This document shows, piece after piece, positions 38,491 through 51,829 of a DNA stretch of 64,000 nucleotides. The notes under the pieces are model-generated. The model was given only the letters and a program-made list of their open reading frames with translations. It had not been told where the DNA came from and did not search any database. Within the stretch, counting starts at the first letter, position 1. Every line of letters begins with the position of its first letter. Made by a program: the position numbers and the translations under genes. The stretch is from contig JANPWX010000202.1 of the NCBI GenBank assembly GCA_024734555.1, positions 558,001-622,000 of the forward strand. The letters are read 5' to 3'. The stretch comes from Trochalopteron elliotii. Lineage: Eukaryota > Chordata > Aves > Passeriformes > Leiothrichidae.

Positions 38491-39052
38491 GGAAACACTG
38501 ATGCCTATCTTTGCTGGGGGCAGGGTGTGTGCTGCATCGAGCACCTTCCCTATCCCAGCACGGGCTCTCTGTGTCCCAGGGAGGTTTATAGCCTCCAACA
38601 AGGCTCTGACCACAGCCTGCAGGGCTCCTTCCCCGGTCACCTCCCTCCCTGCTCACATGAATAGAATGAACCTTAAAAAATCAATATTCTCATTAAAGCT
38701 TATAAATTATTCTTTTGATCTACATTGGCTCTGAGGAGGGAGCAAGCTGGCCCAGAGAAAATTAAAATAGCCCCTAAGGCTATATCTAGTCAAATTTATT
38801 TATTTTTTTTAGCCATTCTCGTAATAGCATTTTCAAATTCAATTTCGTGCTCTTAAATCAACTGAAAAATGACAACATTTGGTCAAACAAGCCCAATTCC
38901 TTCCAATATTTATTATTTCATGTAAGAAATCTCTAAGCTTGATATTTCTTGACTTACATAGGAGTTACCTGTCTCTGCTCTGGACTTCACTGCTCTTTGT
39001 AGCTCTCCATGTCTCACCTGGCATTTTCCACACCCAAAATCCACCCGGGGCT

Positions 39053-39122
39053 GAGCTCTTTGGAGATGACTTTGCTTTTTGGAGAGCTCTTTGGAGATGG
39101 CAGACAGATGTCTCCAAAGAGC
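39053..39122. repeat. 16-bp direct repeat followed by inverted copy
   Basis: The word gagctctttggagatg occurs at 39053-39068 and 39084-39099 (31-base offset). A third, inverted partial copy, tctccaaagagc, lies at 39111-39122 and pairs perfectly with 39086-39097 (12-bp stem, 13-base loop). Confidence 0.9.
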
Positions 39123-40008
39123 AAGATAAGGAGGAGAGAATACTCTCTGTCTTTGTAGTAAACAGATTGTAAGAGGTATTTACTTTACTCCTGCATGAGT
39201 GAGGAAGGGAGGCAGGCTGAGGGTGAACACAGAAGATGAAAACATGGAATAGCCTGGTACCAGAGTGGCTGGACATGAGGAGAACAGGAGCTGTGTGGTA
39301 TTTCCTAATCCTGCTGCACCTGGGGAGGTGAGGGGGGAAAGCTGGGGCAGAGTATGGAGGTGGTGGCATGTCCTTACTGGAGTGTGATTACTGAGGAGTG
39401 GTAAAATTACAGACTGTTGCTTTTGAGTAGGTTAAACCCATCTGGGCCAGTCATAATTCTGGTGTTGCATTTGTTTTGTAGACTTTGCTTTGGCAACCTT
39501 AGGACTGTTTAAAGGGCTGTTGTTTGTGGGTGGTGTTATTTGCTGATAAAAGAAACCACAACACGACATCCAACCCAGCAGGGCAATTCCAAAGCAAGGT
39601 GTACATCACCAGAGGGCTGCTCCTTGGAGCAAGAAATCATGGAGGTGGTGTGTTTGTCCTTTAAAAGAGGAGTAGAGCTTTATTCTGGTCTTCAGAATGG
39701 TTTAAAAGAATGGGAATTAAGGACTCTGTCTTGTCTTTGTCATTTCTATGTGAAAACCAACATAACGGGTCTGTGCATGTCACTGCACCTCCATTCTTTC
39801 TTCAGGAGCCATAATGCTTGATAGCATCACAGGGAGATCTAATTTGACAAGTGAAAGCTTGCCTTTGACTCCAGTTCTGCCAGCCACAGACTACAAAACC
39901 TCCGTCTGAGGTTTTGAGCCCCTTGATCTGCTTTGCTGTGAGCCAGAGAAGAGCAGAAAGATGTGCCTGCCTCTGCCAGCTCTCCCTGACTGCAGAGGCA
40001 CTGTGAGA

Positions 40009-40029
40009 TGGCCCTTTCTCAAAGGGCCA
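40009..40029. other. Tight 9-bp hairpin
   Basis: Arm tggcccttt (40009-40017), loop ctc, arm aaagggcca (40021-40029), perfectly paired. No T-run follows. Confidence 0.85.
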
Positions 40030-40786
40030 GAAAGAATCCAAAAACACTTTTCATGGATAGGGATTCAATCCCAGCTGTGAGCACACAGGCAGAAATACAT
40101 ATCCTGGCTGGACTCCTCTGGATGAAGCCCAGGGATGCTGTATGCTGGATTTCAGTGCTGAGAGGAGACATTCCTTTTGGAAGCAGTTAAAGATATCACC
40201 CTCCACAACTGTGGTTTCAAGCAGTCCAGCCTTGGGGTGTTTGGGAGCTATTTGCAGGCTGAGTTCAGTGTTCCTTGCCCACACTGGATGTGCTGGGTGC
40301 TCTTTTTGCCTGCACTGGGTGTGCCCTCTGAGGGACAGTAATAAATCACAGGCAGCTTCTCACCTCCAGCCACAGGGCAGCATCATGTGCATGGACAGGG
40401 GAATGGTTTATATGGAAGAATTAACTGTACAGCTGTCCTGGCTCATGAGGGCCACTTTAGAAATTTAAGGCAGTGTTTAGGACCTGGCTCAGCTGTCTCC
40501 TGGCAAAGCTGCTCCCAGTGAACAGTGTGTGCTGCTGGATGACTGTAGGCAAAATGCAAGCTGTGCTTCCCAAAATAACTGCTTTTCCCCACCTTTGTCC
40601 TTTTTTTCCACCTTTCTTCCTGATGCTGTGCTCAGAAGTGGTGGGAGAAGCAAGGCATGTGTACTGATGTGTGCTCTCCATGTTCTTAGCTGGCTGGGGC
40701 TTTCTGCACTGGAGGCTGCATCGTGTTCAAGTCTCACCTGTTTTGTGTTTTCACTTCCTACATTTATCATGGGAAGCTTTTAGAAT

Positions 40787-40806
40787 TGTAAAAAAGCTTT
40801 TTTACA
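40787..40806. other. Perfect 20-bp palindrome
   Basis: tgtaaaaaagcttttttaca is identical to its own reverse complement. It is centred on a HindIII-type aagctt and could extrude a small cruciform. Confidence 0.95.
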
Positions 40807-43800
40807 CTGTGAGAAAGTGGCTTGTGTGGTCACCTTGAACAAGTTATTAGGGCTAAGCCAGGAACTTTGGGCCACAGTGACAGCTGATGCAGGCTGCTGA
40901 AAGGCATTTGGGGTTTTACCTCCCCAGACCCAAAGGGACAGTCCTTCCACCTTGGCACAGGGTTTGGGAGGAGCACGGGCTGCTGCCCCCATGGAGCTCA
41001 GAGAATGTAGCCATTTCACAAGCAAGAAGAGACACAAAACAGCATTTGTCTTGGTGGCAGAGAGGAATCAGGTTCTGCATTTATGGATTCAGTGTGGAGC
41101 AGTATCATCTGTAAGTTATACCTTGTGATTAGACAGGTCACAGAACTCATTTAACCTGTAACTCTGGCAATGTGATTGCATTAAGAGAGGGCTGAGAAAA
41201 GAGTTTCTCTCCTTGAAGAAATTCATAGATGTTGACCTTCTCTTTTGCCCTGGAGGAAGGCAAAGAAAGATGAAGAGGTTTTGCAAAGGCAAAACTCACA
41301 GTGTTTTCAATTTATTGTAGCTCTTTTACTCCATCGGGTTGTTTTGATGTTAAGATTAAAGCAACTCCAATAAAATACATTCCACAATTATTTCCCAGAG
41401 GTTATTTCTGCTGAGTGCAGTTTTCCAGAGGGGAAGCCCATGTGACTGGGAAAGTCCCCAGTAGATCTAGAGACCAGCAGGTTGTCTGTGCTGGGAAGGA
41501 CAGTGAAGCCCCAGAACTGTCTTGCAGTTTGTCAATGCTTGTGGCTGCCATTACAGCCATGCTCAGCCACATTCCTACATAGCCATGAGCTGGGATCAGC
41601 TGAGGTGTGGGACAGGGAGGACAACTGATCAGCAGGAGCAAGAAATCTCTCCCCTTTGAAATAGTAAAAGACTAAATGCTTGGTATTGTTAGGAGATTTT
41701 TGTATGTTTTTCCTCAAGTGACCTTTTTTGTGCAAAACAGCAGGATTCCTGCACAAAATCCACACTGTAACACAGAACTTTCTGAGTAACACAGCTGAAT
41801 TTCCTGAGGTGTAACCCTTTCTCAAACAATTATTTTCTAAAGTACAGTCCCTTGGTTTATAGATTTGATGAGTAGATAACAGTGCAGAAGGCTGCTTTAT
41901 AGCCTGTGCCCTTTCTATGAATGCTGTGCTTTTCCTGAAATTGTCTTCAGCCCTGTACAAATTCTATGGAGAACTTGTTTTAATAATAACTAGTCTAAAG
42001 AAACAAATTTCATTATCTAAGAACAAAAGGGACCCTGGCTTTTAAAATATACAACCTGCTTATGTGACACACAGACACCCTCTTTGAGCAGGAAGGGTAT
42101 GAATCCTGTTCCTCCTGACTTGAAGGTGTGTGAGAAAGGCCTTGGCCTTTAATCCTGTTCAAATACTTGTATTAAAACTTTTGAAGTTCCAAACTCAGCA
42201 AAATTCTTTGTTGCTGTTGTGGAGGGAAGTGTTGCTCATCACTTTGTCAGCTGCATCTTGGGAGTTGCTGGCAGTTTTCATTAAACTAGGATTTAGAATA
42301 AGCAAGTTACAGTGGTCCAACCATAAATATCAAATCGAGCTTGTTTGAAAACTGACACTATATTTTTGGGCAGGATAGCTGAAATAAATTTATTTCTCAA
42401 AGGAGTATTTGTAATTTGATAGAAACTCAGTGTACAAGCTAGCCCGGGTGAATGGTGCTTTTTGACTGAATAAGTAAAATCCTGTAGTAAAATCTAGAGA
42501 TGAAACCTTAAATCCTGTTTGAGTAAAAATCCTTGATTTCCATTATTATGCAGGAAAAGCTCAGGGGATCAAAGGTGTTTATGTCTGTCTTGGCTTGCTT
42601 TCTACTGAGAATAGGAATGTCATATCTGCAGCATGATCTGTCCTCCAAAAGATGTCAAAGATTTCCCACCCCTTGGAGAAAGAAGGTAACTGGCCTTGTG
42701 AGTGAAGGTGACTTCTCCCAGGCTGTCACTCAGTGCTGAGGCTCCACAATCTGCTTTTCTCCTCTTCTTTTATGGGATGATGAAAATACAAAATCTAAAC
42801 TTTCAGTAAAATAGCTCCTAATTTGATAGGTGTGGATCTGGTTTCTGTAAGAACTTTGTTCTGTAGGTTTGGCTGAATATTTTTCTTTTTCCCTAACACT
42901 CTTATTTGGACTTGTGTATTTGGTCTTAGGTCTACCTAAAGTTTCTAAATTTAGGTGAGAATGATGATGTGCTTTTACCATTTCCCATGTGAATGGGTTC
43001 CTAACAGCTTTACGGGGTTAATAATAGCCAAGCACAGAGGCATGTGCTCAGACCAGCACAGAGGGAGGCCAACTGAAGTGGGAAGAAAAGCTAAGACCTG
43101 CAATTCTACAAAATAGGGTCTCCCTTTACATTGGACCCAATCTTCTTCTTCTTTAGGCAAAGCTTTTCACTTGCTGCAGACACAAATCTCAGCTCATTCT
43201 TACTGCTGAGCTCCCAATTTTATTGCCGTGGTAGCACTGATGGAATTGCTCAGCAACAGGGCATGTGGCTTCCCACCAGTCTCTCTGCCCCAGCCATCAA
43301 ATACACTTTTCCCTTCCTCCTGCTGAGCCTTGAGCCACTTTCAAAGGGTCTAAAAGGAATTCATGTGGTGCTGAGCTTTAGCAGCACCAGGTCTGCTGTA
43401 TTCACCTGGTCTTTCCCTTGAGAAAGTGAGAGCTGTTCGTGATTGTGGAGCAAGGGCAATTAATTTTCATCACTCATTCCTAGTTCTAGCCTTTACCTCA
43501 GATTTTAGGAACAACCACAACTTCCCAGCAAGTCTGCTATCTGTAGCACATTGCGTGATGCCCTTGTGTCCACATAGCTTCTGAACCTGCCTGGTTCATC
43601 AGTTTTGCTCCAGGGAATGTCTCAAGCTTTAATTGTGGCTCATTAATAGGTTCAGGGAATAAAATATTGCATCAAGCTTTTTTAATATCTCCTGCTTTTT
43701 ACCAAGCCTGGTTGCAGTGCCCACTGTACACAGATCAGAGGTGCTTCCCCTGGTTCAGTCTGGCCAAAGAAGTGCTCCATCAATGAGAAAAGTGGTTGGT

Positions 43801-44392
43801 GTCAGGGATGTGGACAGGTAAAGGCATCAAACTGTCATCAGATTTTTGACTGAGGAAAGACTCTTGCTAGGAGAGCTCTCTGAGAGCACTTAGGCTCTCA
43901 TTGCCCACTGTCAAGAAGCCAGGTTCTGGATTAAACAGGTGACAAAAAGCTGACTGAAAATCGCCCCAGGGCTGGGCTGTGGTGGGGGTGTTGGTAGGTG
44001 TTTCCTCCAGGCAGAGGTGTTTCAGCAAGTGAAAAGGGAAATGGTGTCTGCTCTTGCCATCACAGTGACCTCTTTCCAAGCATGGCAAAGCTCAGAGATT
44101 GTTGCAATTAATGAATTGTTAGCTTATTATTACTCTGGTTATGTAAATGTCAGTGCATCTACCCTCTCTGGTCTTTTCAGTTTAGAGAAGAGATTATTTT
44201 CAGTAAAAAACCTCATTAGGGAGGAAGTCTTTTATTCGGGTATTTGAGGTGTATGTAGAGGAGGGTTGGGGTTTCTCCCTAAGCAAATGTATGCTTAGAT
44301 CTGTTTCAAAAGAGGCAAATGGGAATGTTTCACTTTGTTCAGCACTCGGAGGAATGTCTGGCCTTTCTAAAGGTAACATGGCTTTGTACAGC
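40807..44392. other. Gene-free stretch
   Basis: No gene, CR1 or LTR was recognised. Open frames of up to 142 codons (minus, 41532-41960) lack domains. Confidence 0.5.
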
Positions 44393-44419
44393 AGGTCACA
44401 GGTTCATGTTTACAGGTCA
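44393..44419 (+). promoter_or_regulatory. Nuclear-receptor half-site cluster with forkhead motif
   Basis: Half-sites matching RGKTCA lie at 44393 (aggtca), 44401 (ggttca) and 44414 (aggtca). The first two form a DR2 arrangement. A forkhead-type tgtttac (44407-44413) abuts the third. Motif match is seen; use as an enhancer is speculative, since such motifs arise by chance. Confidence 0.25.
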
Positions 44420-47400
44420 CATGGCAAAATGAGTGGTGGAGAGGAGAGGATTTCATCCACTCTGGCAGAGAAAGCAAAGCAACTCAATGCCAGGGCATGC
44501 AGAGGGAGCCCGAGCATTTTGCACATCCTCAAAATCATGGTTGTTGGGATCATAGAAACACACAGCTTTGGCTCTGCCCATTTGTGTAGGCAGCAGCAAG
44601 AAACATGTGAATCCTGCATGCTTCAGTGGCCAACATAACTGAAATCTCTGATAAAATCTAAATTACTGAGGGGTCCTTCCTGTGCCATCCTGGGGAAGCT
44701 GTTTCCTTTTTATTTATTCAAGATGAGTGTGAAGACTAGACCTGTCACAAGTTCAGAGTGAGGCCCCTGTATCCTCAATCCTATAAATTGGAATCCTCTG
44801 ATATTATGAGGCCAGAAAATGGTTTCTGAAAAGGAAGGAGATTTTAATAATTGATGTATGTGTATATATATATGTATATATATGTGTGTGTGAGTACATT
44901 TTCAAGAAAATGTTGATAATTGTTGTTACAGAACATAGAAAATTTCTCCAACAAATAGCATAAAATGTCTGCCTGGGTTTGCTTGTAATTAAGGAGCCCA
45001 ATGCTGTTCATTGGCCAGATAAGTGGAAGGGCCTGATTCAACAGTGCACTGGTAAATCCCAATGTGTGAGACATTCCCAGGAAGCCACTAAGGTGTTCCC
45101 TTGGCTACAGAAGGATATACAGAAATGCTTTTCTGGAGAGAGGCCATCAGGAGTCAGGTGTAGGGACTGGCAGAAGCAAAGATCTAATAGAGCAGTGAAG
45201 TTGCTTTGAGTAATGTTCTTACTGAAATGAATTCTAATTTCATGAATAACAATAAGAATAGGGAACAGGATGCTTACAGCTGAAGGAAAGGGGCTCTGCA
45301 TGTTTCTCAGCAGAGACACAGGCCCAGGGTGATGGTGTGGTTTTTCTGTAATTATTTTTTTTTTTAACTCGCTAAATGTCTTGATCTTGTAGGATAAAAC
45401 TATCTTGCTTAGCCAATTGCCAGTGGGTTCTGTGAGAAAGGTAAGAATTAAGCTTGTTTCAGGTTATTTACTTGAACAACCGAAATTTGTATTCTCTTAT
45501 TTGATCAGTTGTCTTGTTATGAGGCTGAGAGGCTGTGAGCAGTGTTCAAGAAACAGGCTCCAAGGGGAGATGTCTCAGTTTATTGGTCCCATTTGAAAAA
45601 TTACATCCCTTCATCTCGTCCAAAAAAGAGCTGTGATCCCCTCCTCCTCCTACTCATCACTTGCAATATAGCAGCTTTGTGCACCTTGTAATCACAGTGC
45701 CAGAGCAATAATGCTTCTTCCAGACCTGCAAGGGGCCTGCAGCTCCCCAGAAACACAAGGGACTGCAGGCAGAATTTTTCCACTTTCTCACCAACGTGCA
45801 AAGGGCTCTCTGGGACCCGGGGGATCTCAGCCCATCCTCAAAAATAAAGGGACTTCTGAGGGTAATTTTTTTAACCCTGCAGGCTGGAAGAAATGGCATC
45901 CGCAGCTAGTTACCCCATGGGGGCAGTGGAGAAAGCAGAGGAATAGAGACAGGAGTATGTGTCACTAAATTAATGTACCTGCTCTGCTGTGGGACAGCCA
46001 CATCAGCGTCACTGCTGTCACCACCACGGGCATTGAGTGAGAATGAGTCTGTCACACTTCATTTGTCAGGCTTTGATGATGGATTTGGTGAAATCATTGT
46101 CTGGAATGATGGACTTTTCTCATGTAGAAATGTCACGGGAGCACTTTGATGGGTCTGATGTCATCAGTGTGGTGGTGCAGAAGCAGCTGTAATGTCTGGG
46201 GGGAAGCAGAGCTGAGCAGGAATCCCAGCTGTGGAAAGGGAGGGCTGTGGAAAGTCTGCAAGCTGCTACAGCAGCTTGGCCCAATGGATGGGTGTTCCCT
46301 GTGGGATTAAACTCCAATTACCAAAGGTCTGGTTCAATATATGCACAGGGGAGTCCTGAGCCCTAGCAGTGCATCTTGTGGAGGCTTCATATTAATGTCC
46401 TAACTCATGAATCAATCTCTCTGCTTCCAGAAAGGAAACACAGGCTTTAAAATAGATATCCAGAGGAGATGTAAATAATGTGAGCTGTTGGTGTTCAGGA
46501 GAGAACCTGACAGATAGGTTCAGCAAAATCACAAGGTGTGTACAGAGGGATGGAGAAGATGTAGGTCGCCTTTTTTATTCCTTCTGTGGAGATTTTCCAT
46601 GGGTGGATTGCTGTGAGAAGTCCCATGCTTACTAAAATGATAGGGCTTCCTAATCTGAAGTCAAAATTGAGCTAGTCTGCAGCCCATGGAAACACAGAGT
46701 GATTCACTGGGGCTGAGGTGAATGACTGGATTTTGATGCATTTGGATTCCTGGCTTCCCTGGAAATCGATGTCAAATGTACCCTTTGGCATCTGAAATGC
46801 TTTTAAAATCTGGCCCTAAATGTATTTATGCTGCAGGAAGTGTCAGAGTTGCAATCAAAATGTGGAATTTATGATAAAATCTGACCTGTGGCAAAGCCTT
46901 AATGCTGCTCACCCAGAAATTAACAGTGGATGCAACACTCTCTCACTGCAGAGAGAACTGGGAAAAAACACATATTAAGGGAATTTCTTTTTTCTTCCTG
47001 AATTAATTAGCAAAGTATCCCAATCTCCATAGAAAGTCTTTCTGCACCGTGTTGCCAGTAGAATTATATGGGCTCAAATAATCAGTGATCTCTGTTTGAA
47101 GAAGCAGCATTTGGTGTCCCCTCATGGTGGGGCACAGTTACACCTGTCTGTGCACTCATCTTCCTGGTTTCTCACCATCTGACCATCACCCACAGCACCA
47201 CGAGACCCAAGGCAAGATTTGCATCATGGCCCATGCTGGCACAGGCAGAGAGGGGCTGGTTCAGCAATGCCCTGGGTGTTGTCCTGTTAAACCTTCCAGC
47301 AGCTCCCTGCTTTGGGTGTCCCTTCTCACCCTTCTTGCCCTCCCACTGGAGCCATGCTGACCCCTGTGAGAGCTGTTCATGTCTCCAGCCTCTCTCCATC

Positions 47401-47439
47401 AAGCACTAGGACTCACTTTTTCACCTGATTTTTGGAGCA
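44420..47439. other. Gene-free stretch
   Basis: Apart from the TA/TG microsatellite, nothing was recognised. Confidence 0.5.
44855..44893. repeat. Compound (TA)n/(TG)n microsatellite
   Basis: About 39 bases of interrupted TA and TG dinucleotides. Likely length-variable. Confidence 0.9.
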
Positions 47440-47640
47440 GAGCCAGCTAGAGCAGAGCTATTATAACTAATTAGATAAATATATATGTATTTCGTAATCA
47501 GGCAGTTAATTATGGCTTAGGGAGCAGATGGCAGTCCCTGGCACTTACTCATCTATTCATAGCTGGCTTAAAGTGAAGTGTATATATATTGCAGCTAATT
47601 ATGACTCAATATAAAAGATGTAAGTAGTTGTGAACTTAGC
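47440..47640. promoter_or_regulatory. Candidate AT-rich regulatory element with three TAATTA sites
   Basis: Full TAATTA homeodomain cores lie at 47468-47473, 47507-47512 and 47596-47601, together with an isolated CpG (tttcgtaatc). No repeat or coding explanation. Such clustering suggests a homeodomain-bound enhancer but can also arise in AT-rich DNA. Confidence 0.35.
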
Positions 47641-48549
47641 CCTTGTCTCACTGCATGTTGTTTGTCTGAAGAGCTCAAGTTGTTTCAGGAGGCCTTTAGG
47701 AAGGGCTCCTGTGGTAACACTCCTCCCCTCTCCATGGTTTGGATGACTGTGCCTCTGACCTGTTACTAGAGCTCTTCCATAGGGGAGCTCAGGCTTTTTT
47801 TTTATTTTTTCAGCTCCTCTTTTCTTTTTTTTTTCTTTGAAAGGTTATGAAATGTTTAACTCGGTGTTCTTAAAATCCAGATGGGTGATACCGAAATAAT
47901 GAGAGTCCTACCTCTGCTGGAAAAATATGGAGATAGGGACTCATCAAAACATCAAAGAAAGATTTGGTTTCATAGCAGTGTCATCTGTAAAATTATTTTG
48001 CTAACACCTGTGAAATGTTATATCATCTTTTCACATAAGCCCCCAAGCTGGAGTTTCTGTTGGAAAAAAATATTTGCAGAAATATAGATTAGGAAAAGCT
48101 TTGAAACAAATATGGAAAATGAGGAGGCTGAGTTTTGGCTTCCAACAAGAGTGCACCCTCCATATGCTTCTTTGGGTCTTTTCCTCAGCAGGAGTGGAAC
48201 AACCTGAGCCTGGAGCATTTGTGCTCTCTTCACTCATCAGACTAGGAGATTTTCAGGTCTAATTTAATTTGAGAGTGTGCTGATTTCACAAAGGGAGACA
48301 GGAATTAAATGTCAGAGGAATATCAGCCTATGTGCCTGATGAGCTATTGCTGGGTTTTTTCCTTAGCAATTCCAAGGCGTTTCATTTCTGCATGAATTAT
48401 GTTTTCAGAAGGGCAGAAGGAAACCCAGCATTGCATACTGAGGAATATTGTGGCTTCTAACTTAGGTCACAGAACATGAAAAGACTAAATCCATAGGTAC
48501 TCACCGGACCAAAACTTTGGCCACAGCATTAAGCTGCTTTTAAAGGAAG
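47641..48549. other. Gene-free stretch
   Basis: T-rich near 47790-47840. No gene was recognised. Confidence 0.5.
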
Positions 48550-48608
48550 AATCAGAATCACAGAATCAGCTAGGTTGGAAGAGACCTTGGAGATCACAAA
48601 GTCCAACG
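48550..48608 (-). mobile_element. Tiny CR1 3'-end remnant
   Basis: The plus strand reads 'cagaatcacagaatc', then 'aggttggaagagaccttgg' and 'gtccaac', the reversed last 60 or so bases of CR1. It is extremely 5'-truncated. Confidence 0.9.
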
Positions 48609-51169
48609 TAAGAAGCTAAATAGGAGGCCAGTGTTGTCTTCAGCTGGTGTGATATGACCTAAAATGAAGTGAGATAATTTTTTTTATGTTTTTTTTAACC
48701 GAGTTCAAGGTATATGAGAATACAGACGTTGCAGGTGAAATCCCTTAAGCCTTGTAGATCCTGGCACTGAAAGACTAAAAGGATCCATCACAGAAATGGT
48801 CCATGAAGTCCATACTGCTGTTCTGCTGAAATTGTTCAATCTATATATTCCCAGGTCAATGCATTTCTGCCTCTTGTTGCTCACTATAGTTATCAAATTC
48901 TTTATTTATCTGAAAAGCATCAGGAACTTCATGACAGCTTACATAAAATCCTGTGAAAGGCAGGCAATGGCTCTTTCTTCTCTATTTTTATATTGTGACT
49001 GAATAAGCAGAATTTTTAGGAACATGTAGTCCTTGTACATACAGTCGATTAGGTCCATGTGGATGTACTCATGTTCTGATGACAGCCTGTCATGTAGATC
49101 AGAACAAAAATGGTGTTTTGTCCCATATGTGGTAAATGCTGAAATCTAAAGTGAAACGTGATTTAGAACAGCAACTTGTGTCTGGTTTGGGGCTTTATCC
49201 CCCAAAGAGCAGTAGTTATTACATTTTCAATAAAGAACAAAACAAAGCATTTTCAAATCCAGGCTTTGAAATTAAGCATTTCATTTGGGTGCTCTTGATA
49301 GAAAAATAAAAATAATAAAAAATAACAAAAATAATCATGGTGTTTTCCCCATAACTTGATATTTTCTGGTGAACCCATTAGGTCTGATGGCAAAATTATG
49401 TTACAGAAAATATTCTTTCTTTCCAGTAAGACAGTAAAAATAGGAGGACCCTGGTCTCTTGCAAGAGTTCCTTGTACTTCAGGAGCATCTCACGCTGGGC
49501 AAAATGAGAAAGCGACTCCTGAAGAAGTCCACTATGGGTTGTGGACCCATCGAATTATAAACTATCAAATTATAAAAACATAAGTAAAGGATGTCAGCAT
49601 TGCTGTAACTGGGCAAAGGCTGCAAAACTAAAGGCATCTTCCTTTGGCCTTGCAGTTGCCAGAATTTTGGGAAGACAGATCTTTACAGCCCCCATGTTCC
49701 AGAGACCCTGTGCATGAGTATCCTCTGTTAAGTCAAGCTTCTCCCCACTGCTGCTGTTTTTGGAGCTCTGCCAGGAGGGTGCTGCTCTCTTTCATTTTGC
49801 ACAGCTTTGTCCTTTGTAACCTTCTTGGAAGCACAGAGAAAATCAATTGAATTATACTTGTTTTGGGGGGATTGGAGAATAATGGAAGCAGCTCTTATGG
49901 ATGTGGCACACAGACTACATCCATTCATCCCCGAGGCACGATGAATGGAGGTGAGAATTGATTCTGACTGCACTACCTCGGGAGCCAGGACTTCAGCAGG
50001 AACCTCACAAAATAAGACAAATGGCGTTCTGCATTGTATAGAATTATATCCTTTGTTCTTTAAACAGCTCTTATGCTGAACAGCACCCAGGCAACTTACA
50101 TGATTAGAGAACTCCTTGGGAATCGTGGTAGTTTCTGGTGCTCCTGGAGTGCTTCAGAGAAACTGTAGTCTGATGCACACAGCTAAATTTGCCTGCTGGG
50201 GAGGTTTAGCAATGATTCCAACAATGTCAGCCTTCTTAATTTGTTAACTGTGTTGCATAATGCTTCTGTCTTTGTGAGTTACCTTTGTTTCTAATTGGTT
50301 TTCTTCTTATTAAATCATAATCTAATTTTCTTTTGACTGTACCAGAACACTTTTGCCATCACATACAAAACCAAAACTGACATAAGCATCACTGTGTAAC
50401 CACACAGTTGTGCTGAGGGCTAGGAGGAAATTCATCTGTACAATGATGCTCTGAATCCTCCTGCAATGATAAGTTCCTTCCTAACTTTTTGATTGACTAT
50501 TGTGTGTATATTGTAAATATTAGGCTAATTTGGCTGAAGTTTTTGGCTGTTTTCCATCAATCATTTCATAATCTATAACCTTTCTCTTTTTTCTCAGTGT
50601 TTTATAAACATCACATGGGAACAAAAATATATATTGAATTGACTTTTATATTGAATGAACACCCCATTTACAAGCATTCATTTGTTCTAATTTTATTGAA
50701 GACATTAAAAAACATCTGGGTTAAAATGTCCAGGATTCCTCAAACTATATCATACCAGAAAATGGGGAGAAAACCCAATGCAGAAAATTGTTAATGACTC
50801 CTAACGTAGCACAGGGCCTATTGGGAAGTACTTGTCATTTTCTATTAAATTGTTTCATGAAAGAATGACAAACAGAAACTCATTTTAAAAGCAAAGATTT
50901 ATTCATCCATCAATTTATTCATCCACATTTGTTGAGGTGCAACTTTTAGGTCCTTGAAAGCACACTTAGAACATACCAGTAAGTGCTGAAGTCTTTTATA
51001 ACCATAGGTGATCAAGAGTTCACCCACAATGTGTGTATTCTTTATATATTAAAAAAATACTTTGAGGCAATGGAAAGAAAGAGGAGCTAAGGCCATAAAG
51101 CCCTGTGAGGACTTCCAGCTTCTACAAACACATGCACATCTTAGAAAAACACACCCTTTCCCCCCTCCA
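48609..51169. other. Gene-free AT-rich stretch
   Basis: Contains an A-rich low-complexity run at about 49301-49337, a bulged hairpin at 49072-49106 and a 16-base tandem step (atttattcatcca at 50897 and 50913). No gene was recognised. Confidence 0.5.
49072..49106. other. Bulged hairpin
   Basis: Stem of 9 bp (tgttctgat 49072-49080 with atcagaaca 49098-49106) plus an inner 4 bp (gaca with tgtc), a 6-base bulge on the 3' side and a 3-base loop gcc. Confidence 0.8.
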
Positions 51170-51310
51170 GCTAAAACTTAATCCTACTAATCTAGCAACG
51201 GACCTCATCATTTGTTCATTCAGATCTGGAAGTTAATTGCTATGACGGTACAAATACTAATAAAATTATTCTACTGTAATAATCATGTTATAAACTCCAG
51301 GAGAAGGAAG
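51170..51310. promoter_or_regulatory. Candidate conserved non-coding element
   Basis: AT-rich with retained CpGs (agcaacggac, atgacggtac) and homeodomain-type TTAATTG. No repeat or frame. Conservation is untested. Confidence 0.35.
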
Positions 51311-51829
51311 CACTTGGGAAGGAAGACCAGTGTATGACCTCACACTATTCAAAATTGCTGTTGAATTTGGTGTGTCTGTGGCATCGTTAATAATAAATGC
51401 AAGTGATGGATCCTGCTCTGGCAGGTAATTACACTTGACCACACTGAATTGATTTGCTTTGTGTTCACTCGAGCTGAACAGACATACAGGTAAGTTTATG
51501 GCACCTGTCACTCATCCTTGAATAAATGACCTTTTCAGAGATACAGAATTAATTTTCTGAAATGCTTCTGATATGGAAGGAAACTAGCCTATTCACATTA
51601 GTTTGGGAAATGCAGGATTTCTTCCCTCGACTGGAAGGCTCAAGGAATGCATAAATAATATTTAATATATACTATATACTGAATCTTTGAAAATTTGAAT
51701 GAATCTTGGAGAAAGCCTGTCCTCATAATTGTGATTTGTGAGATACTTTTATTTGTTCTTATCTTTGATATTGAATTGCTCAGTACTTGAACGCTTCCCT
51801 CAAGGCTCCTTGATTTGTATCAGCTCACA
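51311..51829. other. AT-rich stretch between two candidate elements
   Basis: Nothing was recognised. It may belong to the same constrained interval as its neighbours. Confidence 0.4.

Larger units (their letters stand above)
38491..40786. other. Gene-free stretch with short inverted repeats
   Basis: Apart from the hairpins listed separately, nothing was recognised. A 134-codon minus-strand frame (38965-39369) has no domain and crosses the repeat and inverted repeat at 39.05-39.12 kb. Confidence 0.5.
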
